Assembly (NCBI GenBank): GCA_013697635.1
Contig: JACCWM010000106.1
Span: 62,001-126,000 of the forward strand
DNA length: 64,000 nucleotides
Direction of reading: 5' to 3'
Source: Lujinxingiaceae bacterium
GTDB taxonomy: Bacteria > Myxococcota_A > Bradymonadia > Bradymonadales > Bradymonadaceae
Below are positions 38,225-48,633 of this stretch, piece after piece. Position numbers and translations under genes: made by a program. The notes under the pieces are model-generated. The model did no database searches. It was not told the DNA's origin and worked only from the letters and a program-made list of their open reading frames with translations. Position 1 is the first letter of the stretch. Each line of letters starts with the position of its first letter.

Positions 38225-38911
38225 ATGAAAGTAGCCGTTGTCGTCTTTCCCGGCTCGAACTGTGAGCGGGACTGCGAGCACGTCCTCGAAAATGTCATCG
38301 GTGCAAGCGTCGTGCGTGCCTGGCACCGCGATCATGAGCTTCCTAAGGTTGACTGCGTGGTGTTGCCGGGCGGATTTTCCTACGGCGACTATTTGCGCGC
38401 CGGCGCCGTGAGCAAGATCAGCCCGATCATGAAGGCTGTGTCCGAGTTCGCCTTCAGTGGCGGCCCGGTCATTGGTATCTGCAATGGCTTCCAGGTGCTG
38501 CTCGAGTGCGGACTATTGCCCGGCGCGATGCTGCGCAATCGCTCACTGCGTTTTGTCTGCAAGGACACCTTTGTTCGCTGCGCGACTGAGCGCACACCGT
38601 TTACCAGCGGGCTGAGCCTGGGTGAGGTGCTCAAGTTGCCCATCGCCCATGCCGAGGGCAATTACTATGTCGACGCCGAGGAGCTCAGGGCGCTGCAGGA
38701 CAATGATCAGATTGTCTTTCAGTATACGAGCGGCGATGGCGAGGCCAACGATGGCGCCAACCCTAACGGCAGCATCTTCAACATTGCCGGAGTCTGCAAC
38801 CGCGCAGGCAATGTGCTGGGTATGATGCCGCACCCGGAGCGCGCGGCCGAGGATGTTTTGGGCAACAGCGGCGGCGCAGCACTGTTCGCGTCGATCATTC
38901 ACACTCTTTGA
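38225..38911 (+). CDS. purQ: PurQ, glutaminase subunit of FGAM synthase
   Basis: PurQ releases ammonia from glutamine for FGAM synthesis. The 228-residue class I glutamine amidotransferase has the nucleophile Cys in ICNGFQVL (about 86) and the His-Glu pair in MPHPERA near the end. AGAGAG lies 5 nt before the ATG, and purL follows 31 nt after the stop. Confidence 0.97.
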   Translation: MKVAVVVFPGSNCERDCEHVLENVIGASVVRAWHRDHELPKVDCVVLPGGFSYGDYLRAGAVSKISPIMKAVSEFAFSGGPVIGICNGFQVLLECGLLPGAMLRNRSLRFVCKDTFVRCATERTPFTSGLSLGEVLKLPIAHAEGNYYVDAEELRALQDNDQIVFQYTSGDGEANDGANPNGSIFNIAGVCNRAGNVLGMMPHPERAAEDVLGNSGGAALFASIIHTL

Positions 38912-38942
38912 TTCCTGGCACCAAGCCGCGAGAGCGACACCA

Positions 38943-41177
38943 ATGAACAATTTAGACAAACGCCGATTTGCTGCATCCCACGGAGTCAGCGACGAGGAGT
39001 ACGAGCGTGTGCTCGAAGTGCTCGGCCGCGAGCCTTCGATGACCGAGATCGGCGTGGTCAGCGCGATGTGGAGTGAACACTGCTCCTACAAGAGCTCGCG
39101 CGTGCACCTCAAGAAATTTCCCACCACCGGCCCGCAAGTCGTGCAAGGCCCGGGTGAGAACGCCGGCGCCGTCGACATCGGCGGTGGGCTGGCAGCCGTC
39201 TTCAAGATGGAGAGTCACAACCACCCCAGCTATATCGAGCCCTATCAGGGTGCTGCGACCGGCGTCGGCGGCATCTTGCGCGACGTCTTTACGATGGGAG
39301 CTCGGCCGATAGCCAGCCTGAACAGCCTTCGCTTCGGCGCGATCGATCACGCACGCACGCCCTATTTGTTTCACGGCGTGGTCGGCGGCATCGCCGGCTA
39401 CGGGAACTGCGTTGGCGTTCCGACCGTCGGCGGCGAGATCTACTTTGACGCCTCCTACAACGGCAACATTTTGGTCAACGTCTTCACCGTCGGTGTCTGC
39501 AAAAAGGACGAGATTTTCTTGGGCGTGGCACGCGGCGTAGGTAATCCCGTCTTCTACGTGGGCGCCGGAACCGGGCGCGACGGCATTCACGGCGCGACGA
39601 TGGCGAGCGCGCAGTTCTCCGACCAGACCGAAGAGAAGCGACCCACGGTGCAAGTCGGTGATCCGTTTCGTGAGAAGCTTTTGCTCGAGGCTTGTCTGGA
39701 GTTGATGAAGACCGACGTCATTGTCGGCATTCAAGACATGGGCGCAGCCGGTCTGACCAGTTCATCGGTTGAGATGGCCGACCGTGGCAAACTGGGTATC
39801 CGCATCGACGCCGACAAAATTCCGGTGCGCGAGGAGAACATGTCGGCCTACGAGATGCTGCTCAGCGAGAGCCAGGAGCGAATGCTGATCGTTGTCGAGC
39901 GTGGCAAGGAGGACGCGATTGCGCGCATTTTCGACAAATGGGAGCTCGAGTGGGCGCAAATCGGCGAGGTGATCGCCGAACAGCGCTTCGAGGTCTACGA
40001 GAAGGGCGAGCTGGCCTGTGATTTGCCCGTGAGCCTGCTGACGTCGGCGGCGCCGCAGTATGACCGTCCACGCAAGCGTCCCGCTTATCTCGATGCGCTC
40101 AAGCCCGCCGTAATCGATGCTCCTGACGACCTGGGCCAGGCCTTCGTCGAGCTCATGGCAAGCCCCAACATCTGCTCTCGAGCCAGTGTTTATAAGCAGT
40201 TTGATCACATGGTCGGTATCGGTACCGTCGTGCGCCCGGGGATGGGTGACGCTGCGGTCGTGCGTATTCCAGGCACCGAGCAAGCCCTGGCGATCACCGT
40301 TGATTGCAATAGCCGCTTTTGCTACCTCGACCCGCGTGAGGGCGCAAAACTCGCGGTCGCCGAGTGCGCGCGCAACATCAGTTGTGTGGGCGCAACGCCG
40401 CTTGGCATCACGGATTGCCTCAACTTTGGCGATCCCACCCATCCCGAGGTCATGTGGCAATTCTCAGAGGCCGTCGAAGGCATGTCCGAGGCCTGTATCG
40501 CCTTTGATACGCCGGTCGTCAGCGGAAACGTCAGCTTGTACAATGCCTCGTTCGACAAAGACATCTATCCCACACCCACGGTTGCCATGGTTGGAAACTT
40601 CAGCCGGTTACTCGAAGGACCAGGGCGTGCGCAGGGCTACTGCGACGCCTCCTTTAAGGGCGAGGGCGACAGGGTTGTTCTGTTTGGGCGCACCGACACG
40701 AACGACATTGGCGGATCGGAATACCTTTGGACGCGTGCGGCGCAGCTTGGTCAGCGTCCTCCGCGTCTCGACCTCGAACTCGAGAAGGCCGTTCAGCGCC
40801 TGGTCCGCGACAGCATCGCCCAAGGCTTGCTTCTGAGCGCGCACGACTGCGCCGATGGCGGCCTCGGCGTTACGCTTGCCGAATGTTGTATCGGCGCCGA
40901 GGGGCATGCTCTGGGGCTTAACATCGAGATGGATATCGATACCATCGCGCGAGCAGACCTTTTTCTCTTCTGTGAGAGCCCATCGCGCATCGTTGTCTCA
41001 GTTCGCGAAGCCGACCTCAGCGCACTCGTGAGCCAGGCCGAGGCTGCTGGCGTTCCATCCACGGTGATTGGAACGGTAACCGCGCTTCCGCGACTGGTCT
41101 GGCCGGGCGTGCTCGACCTGCCAACAGGCGACTTGCAACATGCCCACAAGCATGGGCTTAGCCGCCTGGACGCATAG
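38943..41177 (+). CDS. purL: PurL, synthetase subunit of FGAM synthase
   Basis: PurL carries out the ATP-dependent step from FGAR to FGAM. At 744 residues it is the small form that needs PurS and PurQ. Visible motifs include WSEHCSYK near residue 40, [11 protein letters not shown], the GGI(L)[10 protein letters not shown] segment, and the second-half repeat ([16 protein letters not shown]). The ATG at 38943 is chosen because it matches the family length; the frame continues upstream into purQ. A strong terminator follows at 41196-41235, so purL ends the operon. Confidence 0.97.
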   Translation: MNNLDKRRFAASHGVSDEEYERVLEVLGREPSMTEIGVVSAMWSEHCSYKSSRVHLKKFPTTGPQVVQGPGENAGAVDIGGGLAAVFKMESHNHPSYIEPYQGAATGVGGILRDVFTMGARPIASLNSLRFGAIDHARTPYLFHGVVGGIAGYGNCVGVPTVGGEIYFDASYNGNILVNVFTVGVCKKDEIFLGVARGVGNPVFYVGAGTGRDGIHGATMASAQFSDQTEEKRPTVQVGDPFREKLLLEACLELMKTDVIVGIQDMGAAGLTSSSVEMADRGKLGIRIDADKIPVREENMSAYEMLLSESQERMLIVVERGKEDAIARIFDKWELEWAQIGEVIAEQRFEVYEKGELACDLPVSLLTSAAPQYDRPRKRPAYLDALKPAVIDAPDDLGQAFVELMASPNICSRASVYKQFDHMVGIGTVVRPGMGDAAVVRIPGTEQALAITVDCNSRFCYLDPREGAKLAVAECARNISCVGATPLGITDCLNFGDPTHPEVMWQFSEAVEGMSEACIAFDTPVVSGNVSLYNASFDKDIYPTPTVAMVGNFSRLLEGPGRAQGYCDASFKGEGDRVVLFGRTDTNDIGGSEYLWTRAAQLGQRPPRLDLELEKAVQRLVRDSIAQGLLLSAHDCADGGLGVTLAECCIGAEGHALGLNIEMDIDTIARADLFLFCESPSRIVVSVREADLSALVSQAEAAGVPSTVIGTVTALPRLVWPGVLDLPTGDLQHAHKHGLSRLDA

Positions 41178-41195
41178 GCCCGATCGAGAACTGAG

Positions 41196-41235
41196 CGCAA
41201 AGAGGCCCGCCGGCGAACCGGCGGGCCTCTTTGCG
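41196..41235. terminator. Bidirectional terminator between purL and the propeller lipoprotein gene
   Basis: An 18-bp perfect stem (CGCAAAGAGGCCCGCCGG and its complement) with a CGAA tetraloop lies 19 nt after the purL stop and 19 nt from the stop of the convergent gene at 41254. Short A/T runs lie within the stem ends on both sides. Confidence 0.85.
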
Positions 41236-41253
41236 TTCAGTCCTGGCGAAATC

Positions 41254-43089
41254 TCAAAGCAAGATCGGCGGACACTCCGAGCGTACCGAGAGACTCTTGA
41301 GCACTGGTACGGCGACGACGTCGCCCTCACTGAGTGCGTTGAGCTGAGACTCGACCTGAATGAACTGCGATCGGTGCAGATTGAGCGGCTCCAAAATCGC
41401 CTTGAGATTGACAGGCGAAGCTGTGCTGGGAAGTTCAGCGACGTCAATCCACTCCGCCTGTGCCAGTTGGTCGCGCGCGTTGGCCACCCGTACTCGCATC
41501 GTGATCGTTGCGCCCGCAGGCACATCGGAGGTGAAATGCAACTCTTCCCACTCGTTGTAGACAAAATGTGCCGGCGCGCAGCCCTCGAAGGTGCGAACGA
41601 ATATGCCGCGTCGGTTCGTTGCGAAGCGAAGCTGTGATCCGGTCATGTCCGAGTAAGTATAAGGCGAGACAAAACCTGCCTGGGTGTGGATGACCTGTCC
41701 ATCGTTCAAACCCGCGCCGGGCTGCACGACCAGGGCGTTGTTGTGCCCGTAGTTGATGCCCCAGGCCTTTCCGTCCAGATCGACGGCGATGCCCTTGACG
41801 CTTTGTTGGGCCGTGCCTGCCACAATCGCCCAGTTATTCGGATTGTCTGCTTCCACACGGTACATGCCCTGGTTGTAGCCTGCGCCGTAGATCCAACCTT
41901 TGTCGTCAGCGGCGATGCCGTGAATAAACGCTCCCGGATTAACCAGTACAATGCGCTGGCCAGGCGGTGCGGCCGGGTCGTAGCGCATCAGATTGCCTCC
42001 AAGCCAGACACGTTGCTTGAAGTCGACGGTGATGCCGTAGGCACCTGCGGGCAGATTGATGATCTGCTTGACACATGTGTCACCGGTGTCATCGCACACC
42101 GGCTCGGCGTTGCATGATTGGCTGTCGGTGCAACGGTTCGTGTCCAGGCGAGCCAGGCGGGAATTGGGGTAGGTGGCAATCCAAAGGTTGCCGGCCTTAT
42201 CCAACGCAAAGCCGTAGGGCGCATGCGGAGCGGTCGTGCGCACCAGGATCTGGCCGGTCTCGCCATCGAGCTTCCAGATCACGCCGTTCCAACCGCCGAC
42301 CCAGACCACCGGGCCATCACTGCCGTCTTGAGCGGCGATCGCGCGGATGATGCCACCGTCGGTCAGCGGCGTGTTCCACAGCACACAGTCGTCTTGCCCA
42401 AAGGGTTTGACGTCATTGGCGCCCGTTGATGTGTTGATGATTCCGTCGCCCGATCGATCTCGGCAATTTGCGCCGTTGGCGATCTTGGTCACGCTCATGC
42501 CCGAGCGATTACCGACATAGACGTCGCTGTAATTGTTGACCGAGGTGCGAGACGGGTCGTTGCTCGTTCCGTGAGGACCAGTCAAGTAACGTGCAACCTC
42601 CTCGTAGGTTCGAGAATCGACCTTGGAGATGGTGCCCTGGCCGGTGTTCGCGATCCAGACGTAGTGGGAGGCTCCCGCCGTGCCCGGGGCTTCCAGAGTG
42701 ATGTGGCCATCGGCATCAAGCACGACGCCGCCGCTGCCATCGGCTGCGATGTCAAAAGGCGTGCCGCTGGACGGGCCCACTGTGCCAACCTGACAGCTAA
42801 CATCGCAACTCCCACACAGCGCCCGCTTGGCGCAGGTTTCGCCGGTCTGGTTGTTGCTGGTCTGATTGTTGGGCTGGGTCTGATTATTGGTTGGTGTGGT
42901 CGACGCCTGGCATTTACCATTGATGCAGGACGCTCCCCCACAATCGACCGGCGTTGTGCAACTCTTGGCAATGTCGTTATTGGAATCCTTCGTTGGGCCT
43001 GTCAACTGTGCGTCGTCGCAACCCGAAAAAAGGAATCCCACAAACACCATGGACAGAATCAAAGGAAATCTGCCGGGGTTTCTCCACAT
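41254..43089 (-). CDS. Surface lipoprotein with beta-propeller (NHL/Vgb-like)
   Basis: The 611-residue protein starts with a signal ending in LFSGC (Cys24), then a short Asn/Gln/Thr-rich linker with paired Cys residues (a small Cys-rich module CTTPVDCGGASCINGKC). Residues about 120-500 repeat blades of the form YVWIANTGQGTISKVD, VWVGGWNGVIWKLD, LWIATYPNSRLARLD and IYGAGYNQGMYRV, i.e. a propeller like the streptogramin lyase Vgb or NHL proteins. The end (about 500-611) is a beta domain. GGAG lies 6 nt before the ATG at 43089. The catalytic residues of Vgb are not identifiable, so a binding role is more likely. Confidence 0.82.
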   Translation of the reverse strand: MWRNPGRFPLILSMVFVGFLFSGCDDAQLTGPTKDSNNDIAKSCTTPVDCGGASCINGKCQASTTPTNNQTQPNNQTSNNQTGETCAKRALCGSCDVSCQVGTVGPSSGTPFDIAADGSGGVVLDADGHITLEAPGTAGASHYVWIANTGQGTISKVDSRTYEEVARYLTGPHGTSNDPSRTSVNNYSDVYVGNRSGMSVTKIANGANCRDRSGDGIINTSTGANDVKPFGQDDCVLWNTPLTDGGIIRAIAAQDGSDGPVVWVGGWNGVIWKLDGETGQILVRTTAPHAPYGFALDKAGNLWIATYPNSRLARLDTNRCTDSQSCNAEPVCDDTGDTCVKQIINLPAGAYGITVDFKQRVWLGGNLMRYDPAAPPGQRIVLVNPGAFIHGIAADDKGWIYGAGYNQGMYRVEADNPNNWAIVAGTAQQSVKGIAVDLDGKAWGINYGHNNALVVQPGAGLNDGQVIHTQAGFVSPYTYSDMTGSQLRFATNRRGIFVRTFEGCAPAHFVYNEWEELHFTSDVPAGATITMRVRVANARDQLAQAEWIDVAELPSTASPVNLKAILEPLNLHRSQFIQVESQLNALSEGDVVAVPVLKSLSVRSECPPILL

Positions 43090-43279
43090 TTTAAGCTCCA
43101 CAATTTAAGTTCCCAAACGCGCCGAGGCAGCTTGATTACACTTTCCTACATCAAGTTAGCAAAACTGAACGCTACTTGCAAAAGCCCAGTGGGATGCTTG
43201 CCAACTTCGATCAGGTCATTTAGACAGTGGAGAGTATGTAAGTATGCTTATCAAACGGACTCTCAAAGCAGGAAAACAC

Positions 43280-44986
43280 ATGAGACGTTTTCATCTCGGA
43301 CTTGTCCTAATCGTCCTCATTGCGATCACCGGCATATGGAGTGGGTGCAAGTCGGGCGCGGGACAACCCGATGACGCCTTGACGCGTGAAGGCAAGATTC
43401 CAACGTTCTTCAAGAACATTCCGGCCGACGCACCTTATGTGATGACGGGTACCGAAGCGTTTCCTTTCGACTTGCTCGAAGGAGCCTTCTCGAAACTTGC
43501 CGAGAGCATGGAGCAGTTGTTCCAACGCGCCGAGGATGACGGCGAATTTAATCAAGAAGACAGCGCAGCGCGCGTCGTATTCGCCGTGATGCGCGAGTTT
43601 CGCGGCAAGTTGTCACGCAACGGACTCGAGAGTCTGGGGTTTTCGATGCGTCCTCACTTTGCGCTCTACGGCGTGGGCTTGCTCCCTGTCTATCGCATGG
43701 AACTTCACGACCCCGCGGCGTTTGAAGGATTTCTCGCGCGCATAGAAGCTGGGAGCGGCGCCGATGTCCTTCACAAGACCCTCGGAGAAATCGCTTATCG
43801 CGAATACGCGCTCGATGATTTGATCGTGCCTGTCGCGATTATCGGCAATGAGGTGATCGTCGGCGCGACCACTCGAAAAGGCGTTGATGCCTTCTTGCCG
43901 TATATGCTTGGCCTCAAGCTTCCCCAAAAGAGCCTTGCCGACCACAACCGCATCAAAGACGTGATCAACGCCTACAATCTGTCCGCCTTTGGCGCTGGCT
44001 ATGTCGATTTCGAGGCGATCACCGCCGCCCTTTTGGGTCGCCTGGAGCCAGGCTCGATCATGGCCGAGATTTGGCAAGCACTCGAGTTGAAAGCGCTCGA
44101 CGTGACACCGGGCTGTGACGAGGAGTTTTCAGCCATAGTCGCCGATGTGCCCCGCGTGGTTTTTGGCTATGAGAAGCTAACGCGCGCCGAGATGGATACG
44201 GTGTTCGCCTTCGAAGTGAAGTCGGACTTCGCCACGCGCCTTGGAGAGACGCGCGCGCCCATACCTGGTCTCAACTCGCCGCTTGCAGCCCAGGCCTGGA
44301 TTTACGGGGGACTGGGTGTCGACGTGCAAAAACTCGCAGTGTTTTTGAGTGATCTGGCGCTGCGTGTTCGTGCAACCCCATACCAGTGTAAGTCCATGGC
44401 AATGCTCAATAGCGCAGCAGTCCAGATGCAAATGACGCCCGACCAGCTCCCGCCATTCATCACTCAGCTTCGTGGTGTCGCTTTGATGGTCAAACACTTC
44501 GCGGTCGGTGAGGACTTTGAATCGCCGACCCAGTTCGATGTTGTTGCCCTGGTTGACAGCAGCGAGCCGGCGGATCTTTTTAAGATTCTGCAAATGGTTT
44601 TGCCGTTTTTGCATGGGGTTATCCTCGAACCCAATGGCATTCCAACGCCGCTGCCGGAGATCGCTGAATATGCCTATCTGGTAGTGCCCCATGTTGCGAT
44701 GACTTCAAGCGTGCTGGCCTTCAGTGCCGGTGTCGGCATGCAAGACGACCTGGCCGCGCTGCTCGAGCGCGGCCCCGGCGCACGCACGCCATTGGTCATG
44801 CTCAGCTACGATTATGCGAAGATCAGCAAGAGCTTGCTCTATAACATCGAGTCGGGTGACTCCGAGACGCTCGAGTTGATGAGTAGCCTGAGCGAGTTGT
44901 TTGGCAAAATCGTCATGACGATTGACGCTGAGCCGCGCGGAATCTTCGTTCGCTACCATGCCGAATTGATGCCTGCTGCCCAATAA
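43280..44986 (+). CDS. Lipoprotein of unknown function, 568 residues
   Basis: The signal ends in IWSGC (Cys23). The mature protein is predicted to be alpha/beta, rich in phrases like FALYGVGLLPVYRMELHDPAAFEGFLARIE, FAFEVKSDFATRLGE and YVVPHVAMTSSVLAFSAGVG, with recurring strand-helix units, which recalls the DUF3352-type lipoproteins; this is a guess. AGGA lies 6 nt before the ATG at 43280. It is divergent from the propeller lipoprotein gene over 190 nt and followed 38 nt later by the acyltransferase gene. Confidence 0.7.
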   Translation: MRRFHLGLVLIVLIAITGIWSGCKSGAGQPDDALTREGKIPTFFKNIPADAPYVMTGTEAFPFDLLEGAFSKLAESMEQLFQRAEDDGEFNQEDSAARVVFAVMREFRGKLSRNGLESLGFSMRPHFALYGVGLLPVYRMELHDPAAFEGFLARIEAGSGADVLHKTLGEIAYREYALDDLIVPVAIIGNEVIVGATTRKGVDAFLPYMLGLKLPQKSLADHNRIKDVINAYNLSAFGAGYVDFEAITAALLGRLEPGSIMAEIWQALELKALDVTPGCDEEFSAIVADVPRVVFGYEKLTRAEMDTVFAFEVKSDFATRLGETRAPIPGLNSPLAAQAWIYGGLGVDVQKLAVFLSDLALRVRATPYQCKSMAMLNSAAVQMQMTPDQLPPFITQLRGVALMVKHFAVGEDFESPTQFDVVALVDSSEPADLFKILQMVLPFLHGVILEPNGIPTPLPEIAEYAYLVVPHVAMTSSVLAFSAGVGMQDDLAALLERGPGARTPLVMLSYDYAKISKSLLYNIESGDSETLELMSSLSELFGKIVMTIDAEPRGIFVRYHAELMPAAQ

Positions 44987-45024
44987 GTTCGAGACACGGC
45001 TCGACGCGCACAAGGGACACCGCC

Positions 45025-45858
45025 ATGCCGACAAAGCTGCTCACTGACGACGAGGTTCTTGAACGGGTGAAAGCGCTCGAGATCCCGTTCAATCGCTACG
45101 GACTCGACCCCTACGGCATCTCTCAGGAGCATCTCGCTCAATTCTTCACAATGCTGGGCTGGCTGTACCGCCATTACTTTCGGGTGCGTACTTTCGGCAT
45201 TGAGAACGTGCCAGCCCGGGGACGAGCAATGGTCGTTGGCAATCACTCCGGCGGCCTGCCCGTGGATGGTGCCATGATCCTGACCTCACTGCTGCTCGAG
45301 ATGGATCCACCACGACTTGGACAGGGCATGGTCGAGAAGTTCGCCAGTCGTTGGCCGTTTGTCTCACACTGGTTTAGCCGGGTAGGCCAGTTGACCGGAC
45401 TGCCCGAGCACGCCGAGCGGCTGCTCGAGGATGATCGCCTCTTGATGGTATTTCCCGAGGGCGCGCGAGGCACAGGCAAGCTCTACCGCGACAAGTACAA
45501 ACTGGTCCGCTTCGGAACGGGCTTTGTGCGCCTCGCGCTCAAGACCAAGACGCCGATCGTGCCCTTTGCCTTTATTGGTGGCGAGGAGGCCATTCCAACG
45601 GTGTTTCATCTCAAGCGAGCCGCCCGCCTGCTTGGCGTTCCCTATATCCCGGTGGCGCCATACTTGCTGCCGATTCCCATGCCGATCAAGTGCCAGATCT
45701 TCTACGGTGAGGCGATGACTTTCGAGGGCGATGGCACCGAAGACGACGAAGTGATCGAGGGTTACGTCGACGCTGTACAAGAGCGCATCCGTGAATTGAT
45801 CGAGCAAGGCCGTGTTTGGCGCCGCCATGAGCTTTCCACCAACGGCCACAGCGTCTAA
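45025..45858 (+). CDS. LPLAT-superfamily phospholipid acyltransferase-like protein
   Basis: The 277-residue protein has the acyltransferase core: [10 protein letters not shown] (about 73-82), where the His and Asp are six residues apart rather than four, and [10 protein letters not shown] (about 145-154), the second conserved block. The His-x6-Asp form occurs in the subgroup with HSGGLP. It should acylate a lipid or an amine at the inner membrane, although no full membrane helix is evident. It is followed 26 nt later by an SDR-like gene; this pair is seen in related bacteria. Substrate unknown. Confidence 0.82.
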   Translation: MPTKLLTDDEVLERVKALEIPFNRYGLDPYGISQEHLAQFFTMLGWLYRHYFRVRTFGIENVPARGRAMVVGNHSGGLPVDGAMILTSLLLEMDPPRLGQGMVEKFASRWPFVSHWFSRVGQLTGLPEHAERLLEDDRLLMVFPEGARGTGKLYRDKYKLVRFGTGFVRLALKTKTPIVPFAFIGGEEAIPTVFHLKRAARLLGVPYIPVAPYLLPIPMPIKCQIFYGEAMTFEGDGTEDDEVIEGYVDAVQERIRELIEQGRVWRRHELSTNGHSV

Positions 45859-45884
45859 ATACCAGGCCAAGCAAGGAGTATGAC

Positions 45885-46796
45885 ATGAAGGTTCTGGTCA
45901 CCGGAGTATCGAGTAAGCTGGGCCGCTTGGTCGCTGAGCATCTCGTTGCTGCCGGTCACGTGGTTCTTGGCATCGACCGCCGCCCTTGGCCTGATGCGCC
46001 CAAAGGCGTCGAGATGTTCCAGGCCGATATCCGCAAGCGCCCGGCCGAAGATGTGTTCAGAACTCGCAAACCTGACGCCGTCATTCACCTTGCAACGGTG
46101 ACACACTTCTCGGCCAGCTCGCAGGAGCGCTACCGCATCAATCTCGGTGGCACGCGGGCCATCTTCGATCATTGTCACACGTACGGCGTCAAGCAGGCCC
46201 TCTTTATTGGGCGACATACCTATTACGGCGCCGCCTCGGACTCGCCGCTCTATCACACCGAGGCCGAGCCGCCGATGGCCGTCACGACCTTTCCCGAGCT
46301 GGCAGACCTTGTCGCTGCCGATCTCTTTGCTGGTTCAGCGCTGTGGCGCTATCCAGAGATCGATACGGTCGTGCTACGGGTCTGCTACGCGCTTGGACCC
46401 TCACAGCAAGGCACGCTCGCGAGCTATTTGCGAGGGCCTCGGGTTCCAACGGTGCTTGGCTTCGATCCACTCTACCAATTCATTCACGAGCAAGACGTAA
46501 CCGCAGCGATTTGCCTCGCGCTCGAGAAGAATCTGCGCGGCGTCTTCAACGTCGCAGGTGCTCAGCCCGTGCCGCTGTCGCTGTTGATCCGCGTCACCGG
46601 CCGAAAGGCTCTGCCGCTTCCCGAGTCGGTGCTGCAGCGCATGCTCGGACGTCTCGGTCTTCCCGACCTGCCCAGAGGCGCCATCAGCCACATCAAGTAC
46701 CCGGTTGTCATTGATGACAGCACGTTTCGGGCAGCGACCGGCTATCAGCATCGCTTCGATGAAGTTCAGACCATGGAAGCATTTCGTTGGGCCTAG
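45885..46796 (+). CDS. Extended SDR (NAD-dependent epimerase-like), catalytic residues lost
   Basis: The 303-residue protein opens [15 protein letters not shown], an SDR nucleotide-binding motif with the middle Gly changed to Ser, followed by a GID (Asp) that suits NAD. The strand-helix pattern of the epimerase family continues to the end. Where the family has YxxxK, the sequence reads FPELA (about 133-137), so the catalytic Tyr and Lys appear absent; YYG earlier corresponds to the VYG of epimerases. It may bind cofactor without classical catalysis. AGGAG precedes the ATG. It is co-directional with the acyltransferase gene and ends 4 nt from the convergent HEAT gene. Confidence 0.8.
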   Translation: MKVLVTGVSSKLGRLVAEHLVAAGHVVLGIDRRPWPDAPKGVEMFQADIRKRPAEDVFRTRKPDAVIHLATVTHFSASSQERYRINLGGTRAIFDHCHTYGVKQALFIGRHTYYGAASDSPLYHTEAEPPMAVTTFPELADLVAADLFAGSALWRYPEIDTVVLRVCYALGPSQQGTLASYLRGPRVPTVLGFDPLYQFIHEQDVTAAICLALEKNLRGVFNVAGAQPVPLSLLIRVTGRKALPLPESVLQRMLGRLGLPDLPRGAISHIKYPVVIDDSTFRAATGYQHRFDEVQTMEAFRWA

Positions 46797-46800
46797 CGCG

Positions 46801-48417
46801 CTAGCTCTCTCCATCGACTTGATAGTCGACGTCGATAAAAGGCGCCTGATTTCTCCAACGCCGCAGCACGTCTTGAGCAGCGTCGCGAACAGGGGCTTGA
46901 GGGTCGCGGGCGAGTTCACGCAAAACATCGGCCGCCTGCTGGCAGCGCGCCAACTCGAGCAAGGGGACGAGATCGGTCGCCGCGTCGATCGACGCATCGA
47001 GCCGCAGCTGTTGCAAAACGGGAACCATCTCGCTCATCGCCTCGGGCGCTCCAAGCTTGAGAAGATCGACGCCAAAGCGTCGCATGGGAGCCTGGACGTG
47101 ATTGAGCAGCGCCAAAACACATCGCGCGTCGGCCACGTCCCAGCGTTTGTCCTCGGCCAAGCCCTGAGCGGGTGTTGTCTGACGGAGCAGCTCCACGGCC
47201 GTGATCAAGATTGGCTTTAAACCTGCGCCACTACGAAGTGAGGCAAAAGCCTGTTGTTGAGCGCGCTCGACGCCAGCCTCGCGGTCGGACAACACACGTG
47301 CAGCGGCGCGCAGCAAAAACGCCTCGGCGCGAGTCCAGTCGTCTTCGGCGCTGTTGATGCGCGCAGCTCGCACACGAGACAAAGCCTCATCAAGCCTTGG
47401 AAACAGGTGGGCGAGGGCAGGGGAGGCGGCGCGCGCAAGGCTCTCGGCGGCGGTTTGTACGACCGGGCCTTCCGGTGAGCGAAGTGCGCCGACGACTGTT
47501 TGCATCAGCACGTCGTCGCCGCAACTGCCTGCGGCGTCGAGCGCAGCAAGATGAACAAACCGGTCGCGATCGGCGAGGCCTTTGGCAATAAGTTGACGCT
47601 CGGCTGCCGTCGCATCCGATTTCAAGTGGCGAGCCAGCACGCGCAGCCCGATAGCCCAATGCTCGCTCGTGGACGGCGAGCGCTGAAGTAACTCAGTGAC
47701 CGTTTTGCGCACGCGTGGGTCATCGATTCGCTGCAGCGCGCGAAGACCCACCGTGCTGCGCGCTGTGCTTTCGAGCACGAGCGCGGAAGTGAGTTCAAAG
47801 GCATCCTCGCGGGCGATCAACTCGTCGACGAAAAAGATCTGCTGATTTCCCTTGGACGTGCGAATCAGCCGCAAGAGCTCATCGGCCGCCATCGGAGAAG
47901 TCGTGACTTCACGCTCAACGCTCTTCAATGCGCTAAGGGCAAGCGCCGCGCGATCGCGCACGATCTCCTCGGCATCGCCAAGCGCATCTTGGGCCAAGGG
48001 CAGGCCGCCGCGATCCGCGAGCGCAACGAGTAGGTCCATGGCATAAGCGCGCACGAACGCATCGGCGTCTTGGCGCACATCTTGGACGAATTTGAACAGA
48101 CGTTCGTTTCCAGGCATGGCCAGTGAGACGATCGACTTCATTGCCAGCGCGCGACCATCGGCCTCCTCGACCTTTGAGCGGTAGTCAAAAACGTAGCGCA
48201 TCAGGGGCAAGAGGGCGCGCTCGTCACCGATTTCACCAAGCACGATGGCAAGCGCGCGCCGCACGCGAGCATTGCTCAAGGTGAGGTTGGCAGCCAGCGC
48301 CTCGACGGCTTCCGATCCAAGCGCCACGAGGTCATCCATCGTCGCGCGTTGGTGAATGGCATCCGGGTGGTCGAGCCGGTCAACCACCCGCGCAATATTC
48401 GCGGATTTGTTCGTCAA
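46801..48417 (-). CDS. Cytoplasmic HEAT-repeat protein
   Basis: About 538 residues of helical repeats: paired helices with Ala/Leu/Val spacing, Asp or Asn at turns, and phrases such as ARVRRALAIVLGEIGDERALLPLMRYV, DAFVRAYAMDLLVALADRGG and EIVRDRAALALSALK. It has no signal or membrane helix. The start is uncertain. I chose TTG at 48417 (GAGAGG 5 nt upstream); the frame is open to a TTG at 48474. A scaffold or protein-binding role is expected. Convergent with the SDR gene (4-nt gap) and divergent from the CpoB-like gene. Confidence 0.78.
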   Translation of the reverse strand: MTNKSANIARVVDRLDHPDAIHQRATMDDLVALGSEAVEALAANLTLSNARVRRALAIVLGEIGDERALLPLMRYVFDYRSKVEEADGRALAMKSIVSLAMPGNERLFKFVQDVRQDADAFVRAYAMDLLVALADRGGLPLAQDALGDAEEIVRDRAALALSALKSVEREVTTSPMAADELLRLIRTSKGNQQIFFVDELIAREDAFELTSALVLESTARSTVGLRALQRIDDPRVRKTVTELLQRSPSTSEHWAIGLRVLARHLKSDATAAERQLIAKGLADRDRFVHLAALDAAGSCGDDVLMQTVVGALRSPEGPVVQTAAESLARAASPALAHLFPRLDEALSRVRAARINSAEDDWTRAEAFLLRAAARVLSDREAGVERAQQQAFASLRSGAGLKPILITAVELLRQTTPAQGLAEDKRWDVADARCVLALLNHVQAPMRRFGVDLLKLGAPEAMSEMVPVLQQLRLDASIDAATDLVPLLELARCQQAADVLRELARDPQAPVRDAAQDVLRRWRNQAPFIDVDYQVDGES

Positions 48418-48633
48418 TTCCACCTCTCGTTGGCGTGGCGGCAGAGGTCTGAGGAGCGCACCAATGGCCGACAAGTGATGCTTGAATCGGCATCCGATAC
48501 GCTCGGCATGCCGGCAGTGTACTTTCTTGACACGTCACCTAGGCATGTTAGCATCCGATTTGCCTTTATGTCAGCACATATAGGTTGCGCAAGGACTCTC
48601 CAGGAGTTCACGGGCAATGTCGAGGAGGCCTGT

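Noticed and set aside
48349-48633. Extension of the CpoB-like gene upstream to 48349
   Set aside because: It would overlap the divergent HEAT gene start; the TTG at 48634 has a strong GGAGG site and a signal peptide begins there.
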